NCBI RefSeq assembly: GCF_022397915.1
Contig: NZ_JAKEUO010000009.1
Span: 60,665 to 124,664, forward strand
From: Vibrio sp. Isolate34
GTDB lineage: Bacteria; Pseudomonadota; Gammaproteobacteria; Enterobacterales; Vibrionaceae
Length of the DNA: 64,000 nt
Direction: 5' to 3'
The position numbers and the translations under genes are program-made. Under the pieces are notes generated by a model that saw only the letters and a list, made by a program, of their open reading frames with translations, had not been told where the DNA came from and searched no databases. Of the stretch, positions 47,999 through 60,320 are shown piece after piece (the first letter of the stretch is position 1; each line of letters starts with the position of its first letter).

Positions 47999-48714
47999 TG
48001 ATGAAACCAGAAGTACCACTGCTATGGTTACCTGGTTTGTTATGTGATGAAGCGTTGTTTCAAGACGTCAATAAAGAGCTGCCCGATTGGGTGGCTCCTT
48101 TTACTTGTGACTTGGGAGCCGACACATCCATGCAAGCCTTGGCAAGTAAAGTGCTAGATAACGCTCCGGAAAGTTTCGTGCTTGGTGGTTTATCTATGGG
48201 CGGCATCCTTGCGTTTGAAGTCTTTCGACAGGCGCCACAACGCGTGAAAGGCTTGATCTTAATGGACACCAATTCTGCAGATGAAAAGCCGGAAGTGTCG
48301 GAGAAAAGAAACGCCTTGGTTGATAAAGCAAAAGCAGGGGAGTTTGAGTCAATAACGCCTGATATCTTGATGCCAGTGCTTATCCATCCGAACCAGCTAG
48401 CGAATCAAGAGTTGACTCAAAGAATCACGCAAATGGCGAACAATGTTGGTGTTGAAAGGTTTGAGGCTCACGCTCAAGCTTTGGCGACTCGTCCTGATGC
48501 AAGACCACTACTGGCCGCCATTCAGGTGCCTACATTGATCATTACTGGCAAAGATGACCTGCTATGTCCAATCGATAATCACCTGCTAATGGCAAAACAC
48601 ATCAAGCAGGTATCGCTTCACGTCATTCCTGATTGCGGACACTTATCGACAATGGAGCAGCCTAAGATCGTTGCGCAGCATATTCGTAATTGGTTTGAGA
48701 CCAGTCAGCTGTAA
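47998..48714 (+). CDS. Alpha/beta-hydrolase-fold protein
   Basis: 238 residues. The triad is visible: Ser in LGGLSMGGILAFE near residue 63, Asp in TGKDDLLCPID and His in PDCGHLSTMEQP near the end. It resembles small esterases and lactonases such as BioH/MenH-like proteins. The start overlaps the bicupin stop (TAATG); a second ATG follows at once at 48001. As the last gene of the operon it may hydrolyse a lactone or ester on the pathway. The substrate is not known. Confidence 0.83.
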   Translation: MMKPEVPLLWLPGLLCDEALFQDVNKELPDWVAPFTCDLGADTSMQALASKVLDNAPESFVLGGLSMGGILAFEVFRQAPQRVKGLILMDTNSADEKPEVSEKRNALVDKAKAGEFESITPDILMPVLIHPNQLANQELTQRITQMANNVGVERFEAHAQALATRPDARPLLAAIQVPTLIITGKDDLLCPIDNHLLMAKHIKQVSLHVIPDCGHLSTMEQPKIVAQHIRNWFETSQL

Positions 48715-48757
48715 TTTTTAATAGTGATCTGCCGAAGTCGCTTTTCATGTCGAGTAT

Positions 48758-48788
48758 GCAATATAAAGTGCAGTGCGCTTTATATTGC
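48758..48788. terminator. Inverted repeat between convergent hydrolase and LysR genes
   Basis: GCAATATAAAG and CTTTATATTGC form an 11-bp stem that extends inward by TGC/GCG to about 14 bp with a 3-base loop. It sits in the gap between converging genes, as a bidirectional terminator would. A T-run is lacking. Confidence 0.5.
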
Positions 48789-48850
48789 CCTTGTCACTGC
48801 ACTAGTACTGCACTTGCCACTTTACTTCAGCATTAAAAGCCATTGCTAAT

Positions 48851-49738
48851 CTATAAGCTGCTTTCTACCTGTTTCGCCACAAATTCTACGAACCTATCTC
48901 TGAGTGGATTCTCACTCTCTCCATTCCATATCAATCCGACAGGCCAAGTGGTGTGCTTGCCTTGTAACGCAATGAACTCAACCTTGGTGTTGCTAATGTA
49001 CTGTGCGCTGCTTGGTACTATGGTGAAGCCGATATTGGCCGATACTAATGCTAGCAGGGTAAGAATGTCGTCGGCTTCTTGTGTCTTGGATAGGTCGATA
49101 TTATTGGCGATGCAATATTGCTGGATTTGTTTGTCTAGTCCGGGTCCACGATGCTGAGCCAATTTTAGATAAGGCCACTTCGCTAACTCAGAGATAATCT
49201 GATCTTTATTTGCCGCTTGCTTGAGAAGATCTTTGTGTACCGCAATCACAAGGGAGTCATCGAAAAGCGTTAGGCTATTTAGATCTGACGAATCTGGGAT
49301 TCGATTGAAGCTGATATCGAGATCATGGCTCAACAGCTCGTCTGTTTGCCGCTTTGAGGGAGTGTCATTTAAGGTGATGTGAACGTCTGGGTACTGTTGT
49401 TTGTAAGCCGCAATTAGCTTGGGCGCTTCATGGTATGTAGACACGCCAAAGCCAATGTTCAAATGCCCTTGAGTTCCATTTACTACTGAGCCTGAAAGCT
49501 GCTCAAACGCTTGCATTGAATGAACCAAACGTTGGGCTTCAGGTAGTAAGGTTTTGCCTGCATGTGTCAGCTCTGCGCCGTTCCTTCCACGAGAAAACAG
49601 ACTCGCTCCAATATTGGATTCAAGTCGCTGAATCTTTTTGGTGAGTGCCGATTGAGTAATGTAAAGCTGCTCTGATGCCACACGGTAATTGCCCGACTTA
49701 GACAACTGACAAAACGCCTTCAGCAAATCAAATTCCAT
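48851..49738 (-). CDS. LysR-family transcriptional regulator
   Basis: 295 residues. N-terminal winged HTH MEFDLLKAFCQLSKSGNYRVASEQLYITQSALTKKIQRLESNIGASLF, then the substrate-binding domain with LNIGFGVSTYHEAPKLIAAYKQQYPDV. It diverges from the nitrilase-family gene, 105 bases away, which is its likely target. The gene converges on the four-gene HisD-like operon, so it could also sense a metabolite from that pathway. Effector unknown. Confidence 0.9.
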   Translation of the reverse strand: MEFDLLKAFCQLSKSGNYRVASEQLYITQSALTKKIQRLESNIGASLFSRGRNGAELTHAGKTLLPEAQRLVHSMQAFEQLSGSVVNGTQGHLNIGFGVSTYHEAPKLIAAYKQQYPDVHITLNDTPSKRQTDELLSHDLDISFNRIPDSSDLNSLTLFDDSLVIAVHKDLLKQAANKDQIISELAKWPYLKLAQHRGPGLDKQIQQYCIANNIDLSKTQEADDILTLLALVSANIGFTIVPSSAQYISNTKVEFIALQGKHTTWPVGLIWNGESENPLRDRFVEFVAKQVESSL

Positions 49739-49843
49739 TCCAAATACTCATTGAACTGTGAATATCTTTCATTATATGGAATTGATTCGATTTTTTATAC
49801 TGAGTTCATACCAAATCAGTAAAGCGGAATTTGAGGACGAATA

Positions 49844-50806
49844 ATGAAAAGAGACATCAAAGTAGCGTCGGTTCAATTCAACCACCATGCAGGCGACAAG
49901 GCGCATAACTTGTCGGTGATTGAGCAATACGTTCAACAAGCTGCGGAGAGCGACGTGGAGATCATTAGCTTCCCAGAGGTGTGCATCACAGGGTATTGGC
50001 ATGTGTCTGAATTATCACGAGGCGAGATAGAAGCTCTCGCAGAACCAGTCCCGAGCGGCGAATCTACTCAAAAGATCGCTTCGTTGGCAACGCAATTTGG
50101 AATGAGTGTTGGTGCGGGCTTGATAGAGCAGGGGACTGATGGTGAGTTATACAACACGTATGTCTTCGCGATGCCCAATGGCGAGGTACGAAAGCACCGC
50201 AAACTTCACACCTTCGTTAGCCCGCACATGAGTAGCGGTGACCAATACACAGTGTTCGATACACCTCATGGCTGCAAAGTGGGAATCTTGATTTGCTGGG
50301 ACAACAACTTGGTTGAGAATGTGCGAATCACGGCGTTGAAAGGTGCCGATATACTGATTGCGCCACATCAGACGGGCGGTTGTCAGTCTCGTAGCCCAAA
50401 TGCCATGAAACGAATCGACCCAGAGTTATGGTTTAACCGAGATGAAAACCCGGAAGCGATTCGCGCTGAAATGCAGGGCAAGAACGGCCGTGAATGGCTA
50501 ATGCGTTGGTTGCCTGCAAGAGCACACGATAACGGCATGTTTGTGGTGTTCAGCAATGGCGTTGGTGTGGACATGGATGAGGTCAGAACTGGCAACGCGA
50601 TGATTTTGAGCCCTTATGGGGAAATCATCACCGAGACGGACAGCGTTGATGACGATATGGTGATTGCGAATTTGAAAGCGCAAGAGCTAGAGATGTGTAC
50701 CGGAAGGCGTTGGATTCGTGGTCGTAAACCGGAGTTATATCATTCGCTCACACAACCGCTAGGTCATGAATTGGGCCCGCACCAAGCGCGTTTTGCAGAG
50801 AAGTAA
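49844..50806 (+). CDS. Nitrilase-superfamily carbon-nitrogen hydrolase
   Basis: 320 residues with the Glu-Lys-Cys triad: Glu in IISFPEVCITGYW near residue 45, Lys in VRKHRKLHTF near 115, Cys in KVGILICWDNNLVENVR near 152. The family hydrolyses amides, N-carbamoyl compounds or nitriles in the cytoplasm; the amidase branch seems likelier than true nitrilase, but this is not settled. GAGGA precedes the ATG. A divergent LysR gene next to it suggests a single-gene regulated unit. A strong hairpin lies 84 bases after the stop. Confidence 0.85.
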   Translation: MKRDIKVASVQFNHHAGDKAHNLSVIEQYVQQAAESDVEIISFPEVCITGYWHVSELSRGEIEALAEPVPSGESTQKIASLATQFGMSVGAGLIEQGTDGELYNTYVFAMPNGEVRKHRKLHTFVSPHMSSGDQYTVFDTPHGCKVGILICWDNNLVENVRITALKGADILIAPHQTGGCQSRSPNAMKRIDPELWFNRDENPEAIRAEMQGKNGREWLMRWLPARAHDNGMFVVFSNGVGVDMDEVRTGNAMILSPYGEIITETDSVDDDMVIANLKAQELEMCTGRRWIRGRKPELYHSLTQPLGHELGPHQARFAEK

Positions 50807-50889
50807 TGTTGTAAGCTCTGGCGAAAAGGGTGTGTTAGGAGTGGTTGAAAGGGTGGGGAAGTTGAAAGAGAAGTGAGGGTTCCTGATGT

Positions 50890-50926
50890 AGTCTACCCAC
50901 TTAAACTGTTTTTAAGTGGGTAGACT
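50890..50926. repeat. Perfect 16-bp inverted repeat between the nitrilase gene and atpC
   Basis: AGTCTACCCACTTAAA and TTTAAGTGGGTAGACT are exactly complementary across a 5-base loop. It lies between convergent transcription units. There is no clear T-run on either strand, so it is an atypical terminator or an mRNA-protecting hairpin. Confidence 0.75.
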
Positions 50927-50940
50927 ATTTACACATCAAA

Positions 50941-50961
50941 CACTAAGCACTAAGCACTAAG
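50941..50961. repeat. Three tandem CACTAAG repeats next to atpC
   Basis: CACTAAG is repeated three times without interruption, ending 8 bases before the atpC stop codon. It is a short simple repeat with no evident function. Confidence 0.7.
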
Positions 50962-50969
50962 CTCTATTC

Positions 50970-51413
50970 TCAGTGACGAGTGCGAGAAGACGTCAGTTCT
51001 GATGCACGAAGCTGAGCGACGGCTTTCGCCAGTTCCAACTGAGCTTGTGCAAAGTTGATGTCGACATTGCCCTTGTTGATGTTCTCTAGGGCAGCGTATT
51101 TCGCTTCTTCTGCTCGAGCACGGTCAATATCTTTACCATGCAAGGCCGTATCGGCTAAAACCGTTACTACATCTGGTTGCACTTCGACCATACCACCAGA
51201 GATGTACAGCACTTGCTCCTCGGCTTTAAGGTCGGTAACGAACACAGACACGCCCGGTTTTATCTTACTCAGAAGAGGGGAGTGACCGGGGCGAATCCCC
51301 AGCTCACCGTCTGCTCCAGAAATAGCTAGGGCATGTGCCGGCCCTGAAAACAGTGTACCTTCCGCACTTACAATATTAAGTTGAAATGTATTGTCTGTAA
51401 CTCCAATAGCCAT
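50970..51413 (-). CDS. atpC: F1Fo ATP synthase epsilon subunit
   Basis: 147 residues. An N-terminal beta-sandwich (FQLNIVSAEGTLFSGPAHALAISGADGELGIRPGHSPLLSKIKPG) and C-terminal two-helix hairpin are seen, as in E. coli AtpC (about 139). It is part of the central rotor stalk with gamma, and the C-terminal helices can inhibit ATP hydrolysis. Last gene of atpIBEFHAGDC, 14 bases after atpD. Confidence 0.93.
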   Translation of the reverse strand: MAIGVTDNTFQLNIVSAEGTLFSGPAHALAISGADGELGIRPGHSPLLSKIKPGVSVFVTDLKAEEQVLYISGGMVEVQPDVVTVLADTALHGKDIDRARAEEAKYAALENINKGNVDINFAQAQLELAKAVAQLRASELTSSRTRH

Positions 51414-51427
51414 GATGCACCTACCTT

Positions 51428-53726
<2,299 letters not shown>

Positions 53727-53773
53727 TATCTGCTCCTAATTTGTTTTGATTTCCAGCCAACAAACCGGAGCGT

Positions 53774-55315
53774 TTACCAAGCTTTCAACGCTACAAAGTC
53801 ACCAAGCAGTTTTGCAAGTGCACGGTCGATCTCATCGTTGTAGTCACCGTTCGCATTGATGGTGTCGAACAACTCTGGGTTCTGAGCTTGTGCGTAAGCA
53901 ATTAACTCTTCTTCGAAACGCGCCACTTTGTGCAACTCAACGTCAGCCAAATAGCCTTTTTCTGCTGCGTAGATAACCGTAGCTTGCTCAGCGACAGACA
54001 TCGGAGAGTATTGTTTTTGCTTCATCAGTTCAGTTACACGCTCACCATGGTCAAGCTGTTTACGAGTCATCTCATCTAGGTCAGAAGAGAACTGAGCAAA
54101 CGCAGCTAGCTCACGGTATTGAGCCAATGAAGTACGGATACCACCTGACAACTTCTTGATGATCTTGCATTGTGCTGCACCACCCACACGAGATACCGAG
54201 ATACCTGGGTCAACAGCAGGACGTAAGCCTGAGTTGAATAGTTGGGTTTGAAGGAAAACCTGACCATCGGTGATTGAGATTACGTTGGTTGGTACAAACG
54301 CAGACACGTCACCCGCTTGAGTTTCAATGATAGGCAGCGCGGTTAAAGAGCCTGTTTGGCCTTTCACTTCACCGTTAGTGAACTTCTCTACATACTCTGC
54401 GTTCACTCGTGCTGCACGTTCTAGAAGGCGTGAGTGAAGGTAAAATACATCGCCAGGGAAGGCTTCACGACCCGGTGGGCGTTTCAGTAGCAATGAGATT
54501 TGACGGTAAGCAACCGCTTGTTTTGATAGGTCATCGTAAATGATCAGTGCGTCTTCGCCGCGGTCACGGAAGTATTCACCCATGGTGCAACCGGCATAAG
54601 GGGCTAGGTATTGAAGCGCGGCAGACTCTGAAGCTGATGCCACAACAACGATGGTATTTTTAAGTGCGTCGTGGTCTTCAAGTTTACGAACCACGTTAGC
54701 GATGGTTGACGCTTTTTGGCCAATCGCAACATAAACACATTTAATGCCAGAATCTTTTTGGTTGATGATGGCATCGATAGCGAGCGCTGTTTTACCTGTC
54801 TGACGGTCACCGATGATAAGTTCACGTTGACCACGACCGATAGGCACCATGGTGTCCACTGCTTTGTAGCCGGTTTGAATTGGCTGATCGACTGACTTAC
54901 GCTCGATTACACCCGGTGCAATCACTTCTACTGGGTCAAGTCGGTCACAGCTTACTGGGCCTTTACCATCGATGGGTTCGCCTAGTGTGTTCACAACACG
55001 GCCAAGTAGGCCGTTACCTACTGGTACTTCCAAGATACGACCCGTACCTTTTACTTTCATACCTTCAGATAGGTCAGTGTAGGGGCCCATAACAACGGCG
55101 CCGACTGAGTGGGTATCTAGGTTAAGTGCGAGTGCATACTTGGCACCCGGTAGCTCAATCATCTCACCTTGCATCACATCCGCTAGGCCATTAATGGTGA
55201 TGATACCGTCACGAACCGATACGATGGTGCCTTCATTGCGAGCTTCGGTGCTCACATTAAACTTCGCGATGCGATTTTTGATTAGATCGCTGATTTCATT
55301 AGAATTTAATTGCAT
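53774..55315 (-). CDS. atpA: F1Fo ATP synthase alpha subunit
   Basis: 513 residues, same as E. coli AtpA. The N-terminal delta-contact helix ([19 protein letters not shown]), Walker [14 protein letters not shown] near residue 170 and [48 protein letters not shown] are all intact, with the arginine-finger region in [10 protein letters not shown]. It forms the noncatalytic sites of the hexamer and contributes to catalysis. It is 9 bases after atpH. Confidence 0.96.
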   Translation of the reverse strand: MQLNSNEISDLIKNRIAKFNVSTEARNEGTIVSVRDGIITINGLADVMQGEMIELPGAKYALALNLDTHSVGAVVMGPYTDLSEGMKVKGTGRILEVPVGNGLLGRVVNTLGEPIDGKGPVSCDRLDPVEVIAPGVIERKSVDQPIQTGYKAVDTMVPIGRGQRELIIGDRQTGKTALAIDAIINQKDSGIKCVYVAIGQKASTIANVVRKLEDHDALKNTIVVVASASESAALQYLAPYAGCTMGEYFRDRGEDALIIYDDLSKQAVAYRQISLLLKRPPGREAFPGDVFYLHSRLLERAARVNAEYVEKFTNGEVKGQTGSLTALPIIETQAGDVSAFVPTNVISITDGQVFLQTQLFNSGLRPAVDPGISVSRVGGAAQCKIIKKLSGGIRTSLAQYRELAAFAQFSSDLDEMTRKQLDHGERVTELMKQKQYSPMSVAEQATVIYAAEKGYLADVELHKVARFEEELIAYAQAQNPELFDTINANGDYNDEIDRALAKLLGDFVALKAW

Positions 55316-55324
55316 AATTGTTAC

Positions 55325-55873
55325 CTATCTCGCGTGAAGCTGATTAGCTAATCGGTTAATTGATGTATTTAAAGAACCATCGATAACGGTTTCACCCGCT
55401 TTGATAACAATCCCGCCAACCAGCGTGTCATCAATAACCTGTTCCATTTCAACTTGACGCTCTAATTTCTTCTCAAGTGCAGCCGTTAGGGAGATAACCT
55501 GATCTTGTGTAAGCAATTCTGAACTGGTGACAGTGACAGGAATTACACGTTCATGTTCGTCCTTTAGATCGCTGAACAAGTTAAACAGGTCTCTTATCAC
55601 TGCAAGACGGCCATTCTCAGCCAAGACTCGAACAAGATTAATGACGTGGTCATCAACGAGCCCTTGGCAAATATGAATGAAGAGATTGGCCAGTTCTTCA
55701 GAGTCAGTGCGAGAACCTTCTGCTGAAGAGATCTGCTTAGCGATCGTTTCTTCTTCCGCTACCGTCACAAGAATCGACAGCATTGAGTGCCACTCTTGTA
55801 ACTTGTTTTCACCTAAAGCAAAGTCGAACGATGCCTTGGCGTAGGGATGAGCAATATTGGTGTAATCTGACAT
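55325..55873 (-). CDS. atpH: F1Fo ATP synthase delta subunit
   Basis: 182 residues with the AtpH N-terminal helical domain ([29 protein letters not shown]) and the C-terminal motif [34 protein letters not shown]. It connects the F1 head to the b-subunit stalk. It starts 11 bases after atpF. Confidence 0.94.
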   Translation of the reverse strand: MSDYTNIAHPYAKASFDFALGENKLQEWHSMLSILVTVAEEETIAKQISSAEGSRTDSEELANLFIHICQGLVDDHVINLVRVLAENGRLAVIRDLFNLFSDLKDEHERVIPVTVTSSELLTQDQVISLTAALEKKLERQVEMEQVIDDTLVGGIVIKAGETVIDGSLNTSINRLANQLHAR

Positions 55874-55884
55874 ATTGCCTCCGT

Positions 55885-56355
55885 TTAGAGTTCGCTAATC
55901 AATTGATCAACTAACGCTCGGTTCGTTTCAGAATCTAGGTTTTTGCTAATCAGTTTTTGTGCACTTTGAATAACAGCGTCTGCCATGTCCGCCTGAAGTT
56001 CACGGCGTAACTTTTGACGTTCGCCTTCGAGTTCAGCTCTACCTTGTTCTAAGATGCGTGCCTTTTCTTGCTCGGCTTCTTCGTGAGCTAAGCTGATGAT
56101 TTCGTTACGGCGTTTTTTGCCTTGTTCAATCAGTTCAGTCACGTTTCTTTTTGCATCTTCGACGAGTTGTGCGCCATTCGATTTCGCTAGTTCTAGCTCT
56201 TTCGCAGCATTCTCTGAGTGGCGTAAACCATCAGCGATCTCTTTTTGGCGCTCGTCTAACATTGCGGTGAGAGGGGGCCATACATATTTCATGCACAGCC
56301 AAACAAAAATCACGAAGGATATTGCTTGTCCAAACATGCTTGCATTTAAGTTCAT
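55885..56355 (-). CDS. atpF: F1Fo ATP synthase b subunit
   Basis: 156 residues, the same length as E. coli AtpF. One N-terminal membrane helix ([37 protein letters not shown]) is followed by a long charged coiled coil rich in Ala, Glu, Lys and Arg. It dimerises as the peripheral stalk. It lies 55 bases after atpE. Confidence 0.95.
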   Translation of the reverse strand: MNLNASMFGQAISFVIFVWLCMKYVWPPLTAMLDERQKEIADGLRHSENAAKELELAKSNGAQLVEDAKRNVTELIEQGKKRRNEIISLAHEEAEQEKARILEQGRAELEGERQKLRRELQADMADAVIQSAQKLISKNLDSETNRALVDQLISEL

Positions 56356-56410
56356 ACCTTCCTCGCTAAATCTTGATTATTTACAAATCGATCTTTTCAA
56401 AGCTATTTAA

Positions 56411-56647
56411 TTAAGCCACGGCAAAGATGATGTATAGACCGATACCAACACCGATCATCGGTACTGCATCCACAAGGCCCATCATGATGAAGAATTGAGT
56501 ACGAAGCATTGGAGTAAGATCCGGTTGACGAGCAACACCTTCAAGGTATTTACCTGCTAAGTTACCAATACCAGATGCCGCACCCGCTGCACCTAAACCG
56601 ATCAGTAATGCACCTGCTACATATAAAACTGCGCTTACGATATCCAT
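56411..56647 (-). CDS. atpE: F1Fo ATP synthase c subunit
   Basis: 78 residues with two membrane helices and the polar loop ARQPD at 39-43. The ion-binding carboxylate is Asp60 (GLVDAVPM), as in proton-type E. coli AtpE. The Gln and Glu-Ser signature of sodium-type rings is absent, so proton coupling is expected. It forms the rotating ring of Fo. Glycine-rich first helix ([12 protein letters not shown]) is as normal. Confidence 0.95.
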   Translation of the reverse strand: MDIVSAVLYVAGALLIGLGAAGAASGIGNLAGKYLEGVARQPDLTPMLRTQFFIMMGLVDAVPMIGVGIGLYIIFAVA

Positions 56648-56693
56648 TTGTATCTCCGATAAATAATTTGTTAGTTAATTTTTTAGTTATTAA

Positions 56694-57867
<1,174 letters not shown>

Positions 57868-58680
57868 AATAAAACCCTATGTTAAACAGTGTAAGTTAAT
57901 ATAAAACACAGTTTAAGTTTAACTTGTTACTACATTTCACTTGTTAACAACATTTGATTTGCTTTTAAGAAAAACTCTTGCTGGTTTTATATCTCCCTGA
58001 CGAAATGAAACGGACATAAACTAATTCGTTATCGTTTCGACAAAATATAAATTACGCCTAAAATTATGTGATCAAAACGACAAATATCGACATCAATAAT
58101 TCCATTTTTGAAAGGCATGCTTTTCATTTATGAAACTAATAATTAAATAACTTTATTCATGAAAAATTTTTATACTTAATTTTCAGTGAAAAGAGACGCT
58201 GTTTATAAAAATTAAAGACGTTAATTTGGCAAGTTACGATCTTATCAATTAAGACTATTCAAACACTTAGCTTCATTTCTAAGCTAATTGTTTAACGCCA
58301 TCCGACAAGGAGAGAAAGGCACTTTTAACCGGCGATACAGGTATTCGTTTGTTGAGTGATTTATCTATACGGCGTTCTCTATCTTAAAGTAATTATTTTT
58401 AAAAATAGTTTGTCACGATGTCATTTTTGACGCCTTTCAGGCGTTACAGAACGAATAAATCAGCGCTTAAGATGAATATTATGGGCGTAACTCAGCCCTA
58501 AACATGGATGTAAAGAGCTGAAGGGCTTGGAAAAATCTGAAGGTTAGGGCAAAAAGCCCTGAATATAAGGTCAAATTATTGGGATTAGAGGTGGAATTTA
58601 TTGATGTGCTCTTATGTTAACGGTTCTGTTAGCGACTCTATTAACGGCTTTATAAGAGAGAGAACACAGTGACATTCCCT
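57868..58680. other. Long noncoding leader upstream of the atp operon
   Basis: About 813 bases with no convincing gene. The first 400 bases beyond atpI are very AT-rich, as expected for a promoter and upstream element. Further on, small GC hairpins cluster: ACGCCT-TTC-AGGCGT at 58430-58444, a GGGC/GCCC pair near 58483-58497 and AGGGC-AAAAA-GCCCT at 58546-58560. No known riboswitch or small RNA is recognised. The far end should carry the terminator of the LysR gene at 58681, but no clear T-run hairpin is seen. Confidence 0.5.
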
Positions 58681-59568
58681 CTATTCCTCTTCTTCATAAC
58701 TTAGGTACTGAATACACAAGTCGTGGAAGGCTTGAGCTTGTGGCGAAATCGTCCGATCAGACAATCTAAAAATACCGATCTGACGCTGTAACGGCGGGTC
58801 AATCAACGGAATCCACACCAAGCGGGTCTCATTGGTAGGGAAGGCCAGTTTAGGTAACGTGGTTACGCCTATCCCAAGTTCTAATACTGAAAACAGCGAG
58901 GTGATGTTCTCCACTGAATAGAGCGCTTGTTCGCTGAGCATTCGCGCAGGTGTTGGGTCAAGTAGGGTACACGTCCCGTTGCGAATGAATGGCTGTCTTA
59001 ACAATGTTTGCCACTCGATTCCCTCTAACTGAGAAGCGATAGGGTTGTCTCTGAGGCAAACCACACCAATAGGATCGGACAACAACGGCGTGAAATCGAT
59101 GCTCTCTTCTTCTAAATGGGAGCTGTTTCCGAGGGCAACATCCACTTCTCCAGAGAGTAACCTTGCCTCTACACCAGCCGCATTATCATCAATCAAGCTG
59201 ACTTCTACATTCGGGTACTGTTCACAAAAGGCCCCTAACACACTAGGGATTAATTTTGCGGCGACCGATGGCACGCTCGCTATTCGAACTCTTCCTTGTT
59301 GCCCTGCCGCGGCTGCACGTAAGTCATTGTCTAATGCTTTGTAAACATTAAGGAACTGGATGATTTTTGGAAGGCATATTTCTCCGAAAGGTGTCAGCGT
59401 GGATTTGTTGCCCGTTTCAAACAGTGGTTGGCCGAGTATTTTTTCCAACTCTTTTATCGATGTAGAAAGTGCCGCTTGCGAGCGATTTGCTCGGTGAGAT
59501 GCTGCTCGAAATCCGCCTTCTTCGACCACTAAAACAAAATGTTTTAACTGTTGTAGCTTAATACTCAT
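58681..59568 (-). CDS. LysR-family transcriptional regulator
   Basis: 295 residues. HTH at the N-terminus (MSIKLQQLKHFVLVVEEGGFRAASHRANRSQAALSTSIKELEKILGQPLF), effector domain with VRIASVPSVAAKLIPSVLGAFCEQYPNVEV. It diverges from the RidA/aldehyde dehydrogenase/dipeptidase/BCCT genes and is their probable regulator. A dyad TGATA-N9-TATCA lies in the intergenic gap at 59616-59634. Effector unknown. Confidence 0.9.
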   Translation of the reverse strand: MSIKLQQLKHFVLVVEEGGFRAASHRANRSQAALSTSIKELEKILGQPLFETGNKSTLTPFGEICLPKIIQFLNVYKALDNDLRAAAAGQQGRVRIASVPSVAAKLIPSVLGAFCEQYPNVEVSLIDDNAAGVEARLLSGEVDVALGNSSHLEEESIDFTPLLSDPIGVVCLRDNPIASQLEGIEWQTLLRQPFIRNGTCTLLDPTPARMLSEQALYSVENITSLFSVLELGIGVTTLPKLAFPTNETRLVWIPLIDPPLQRQIGIFRLSDRTISPQAQAFHDLCIQYLSYEEEE

Positions 59569-59615
59569 GGCACTGATCCTTCTCTAGCCCTTGCTATATC
59601 TTACTTTTTGAAAGG

Positions 59616-59634
59616 TGATAGATTTTATTTATCA
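59616..59634. promoter_or_regulatory. Candidate LysR-type binding site
   Basis: TGATAGATTTTATTTATCA is a dyad with 5-base arms 9 bases apart, which fits the T-N11-A pattern of LysR regulators. It lies midway between the divergent LysR and RidA genes. Confidence 0.4.
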
Positions 59635-59725
59635 AATGCACAAAATTTACCGTTAGATTTATCAGTCGTCAAGGTGCAGTATTTAACCATCTTGAAACAT
59701 AGCTGTTACAAAGTTGGATGGAATC

Positions 59726-60124
59726 GTGAACGCACAAACTAAAAAACACCCAGTAAAAACCGCTCTTTTTGCTTCAAAAGCACCACTAGAGTGGGCAATC
59801 GTAAATAACGGCACTCTATACACCGCGCAGATTCCAATTGATGAAACGGGCGCAGTCGTAGAGGGCGGTATCGAAGCGCAAACGCGTCAGACTTTTAACA
59901 ACCTTGTTCATACGTTGGAGTGTGCAGGCGAATCGATGGATTCTGTGCTGCAAGTTCTGATTTACGTGACAGACCGTGAATACCTAAAAACAGTAAACAG
60001 CGTATACGGAGAATACTTCAATGCGCCTTATCCAAACCGTGCAGCGGTCGTCGTTGCAGGGTTAGCAAGAGAAGAGATGCTGGTCGAGTTCGTGGTTTAT
60101 GCATCGGCGTCTCAACCTGAATAA
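59726..60124 (+). CDS. RidA/YjgF-family protein
   Basis: 132 residues from the GTG at 59726 (preceded by GGATGGA); a TTG four codons earlier is the alternative. The family ends are visible: VHTLECAGESMDSVLQVLIYVTDREYLKTVNSVYGEYF and PYPNRAAVVVAGLAREEMLVEFVVYA, with the conserved Arg in PNRAAV that binds keto or imino acids. RidA proteins hydrolyse reactive enamines/imines formed in amino-acid breakdown. Its place at the head of a catabolic gene set suggests a pathway-specific role with imine intermediates (inference). Confidence 0.87.
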   Translation: MNAQTKKHPVKTALFASKAPLEWAIVNNGTLYTAQIPIDETGAVVEGGIEAQTRQTFNNLVHTLECAGESMDSVLQVLIYVTDREYLKTVNSVYGEYFNAPYPNRAAVVVAGLAREEMLVEFVVYASASQPE

Positions 60125-60320
60125 TTCGACTGTGAACTAAGGTTCTTTGCGGATCAAAACTCTTTTGAATTAAAGCGGTTTATTGATACAAGCGATCGGG
60201 TTCACTTTAGATACAAAATGTACGACTTATTTTAGCAATTAATTACCTGAATATTAACAGTTTATTAATTAACCAGATGGTTGCCAGACTCAACCGCAAC
60301 CTAACCGTTACAAGGACAGA

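Noticed and set aside
35196..48714. Dihydroxypropanesulfonate degradation cluster
   Set aside because: The HpsN-like, SDR and TRAP genes match, but no SuyAB, CuyA or Xsc-type desulfonating enzyme or sulfite exporter is present.
56411..56647. Sodium-coupled ATP synthase, as might be guessed for a marine organism
   Set aside because: The c subunit has the proton-type Asp60 without the Gln/Glu/Ser set of sodium rings.
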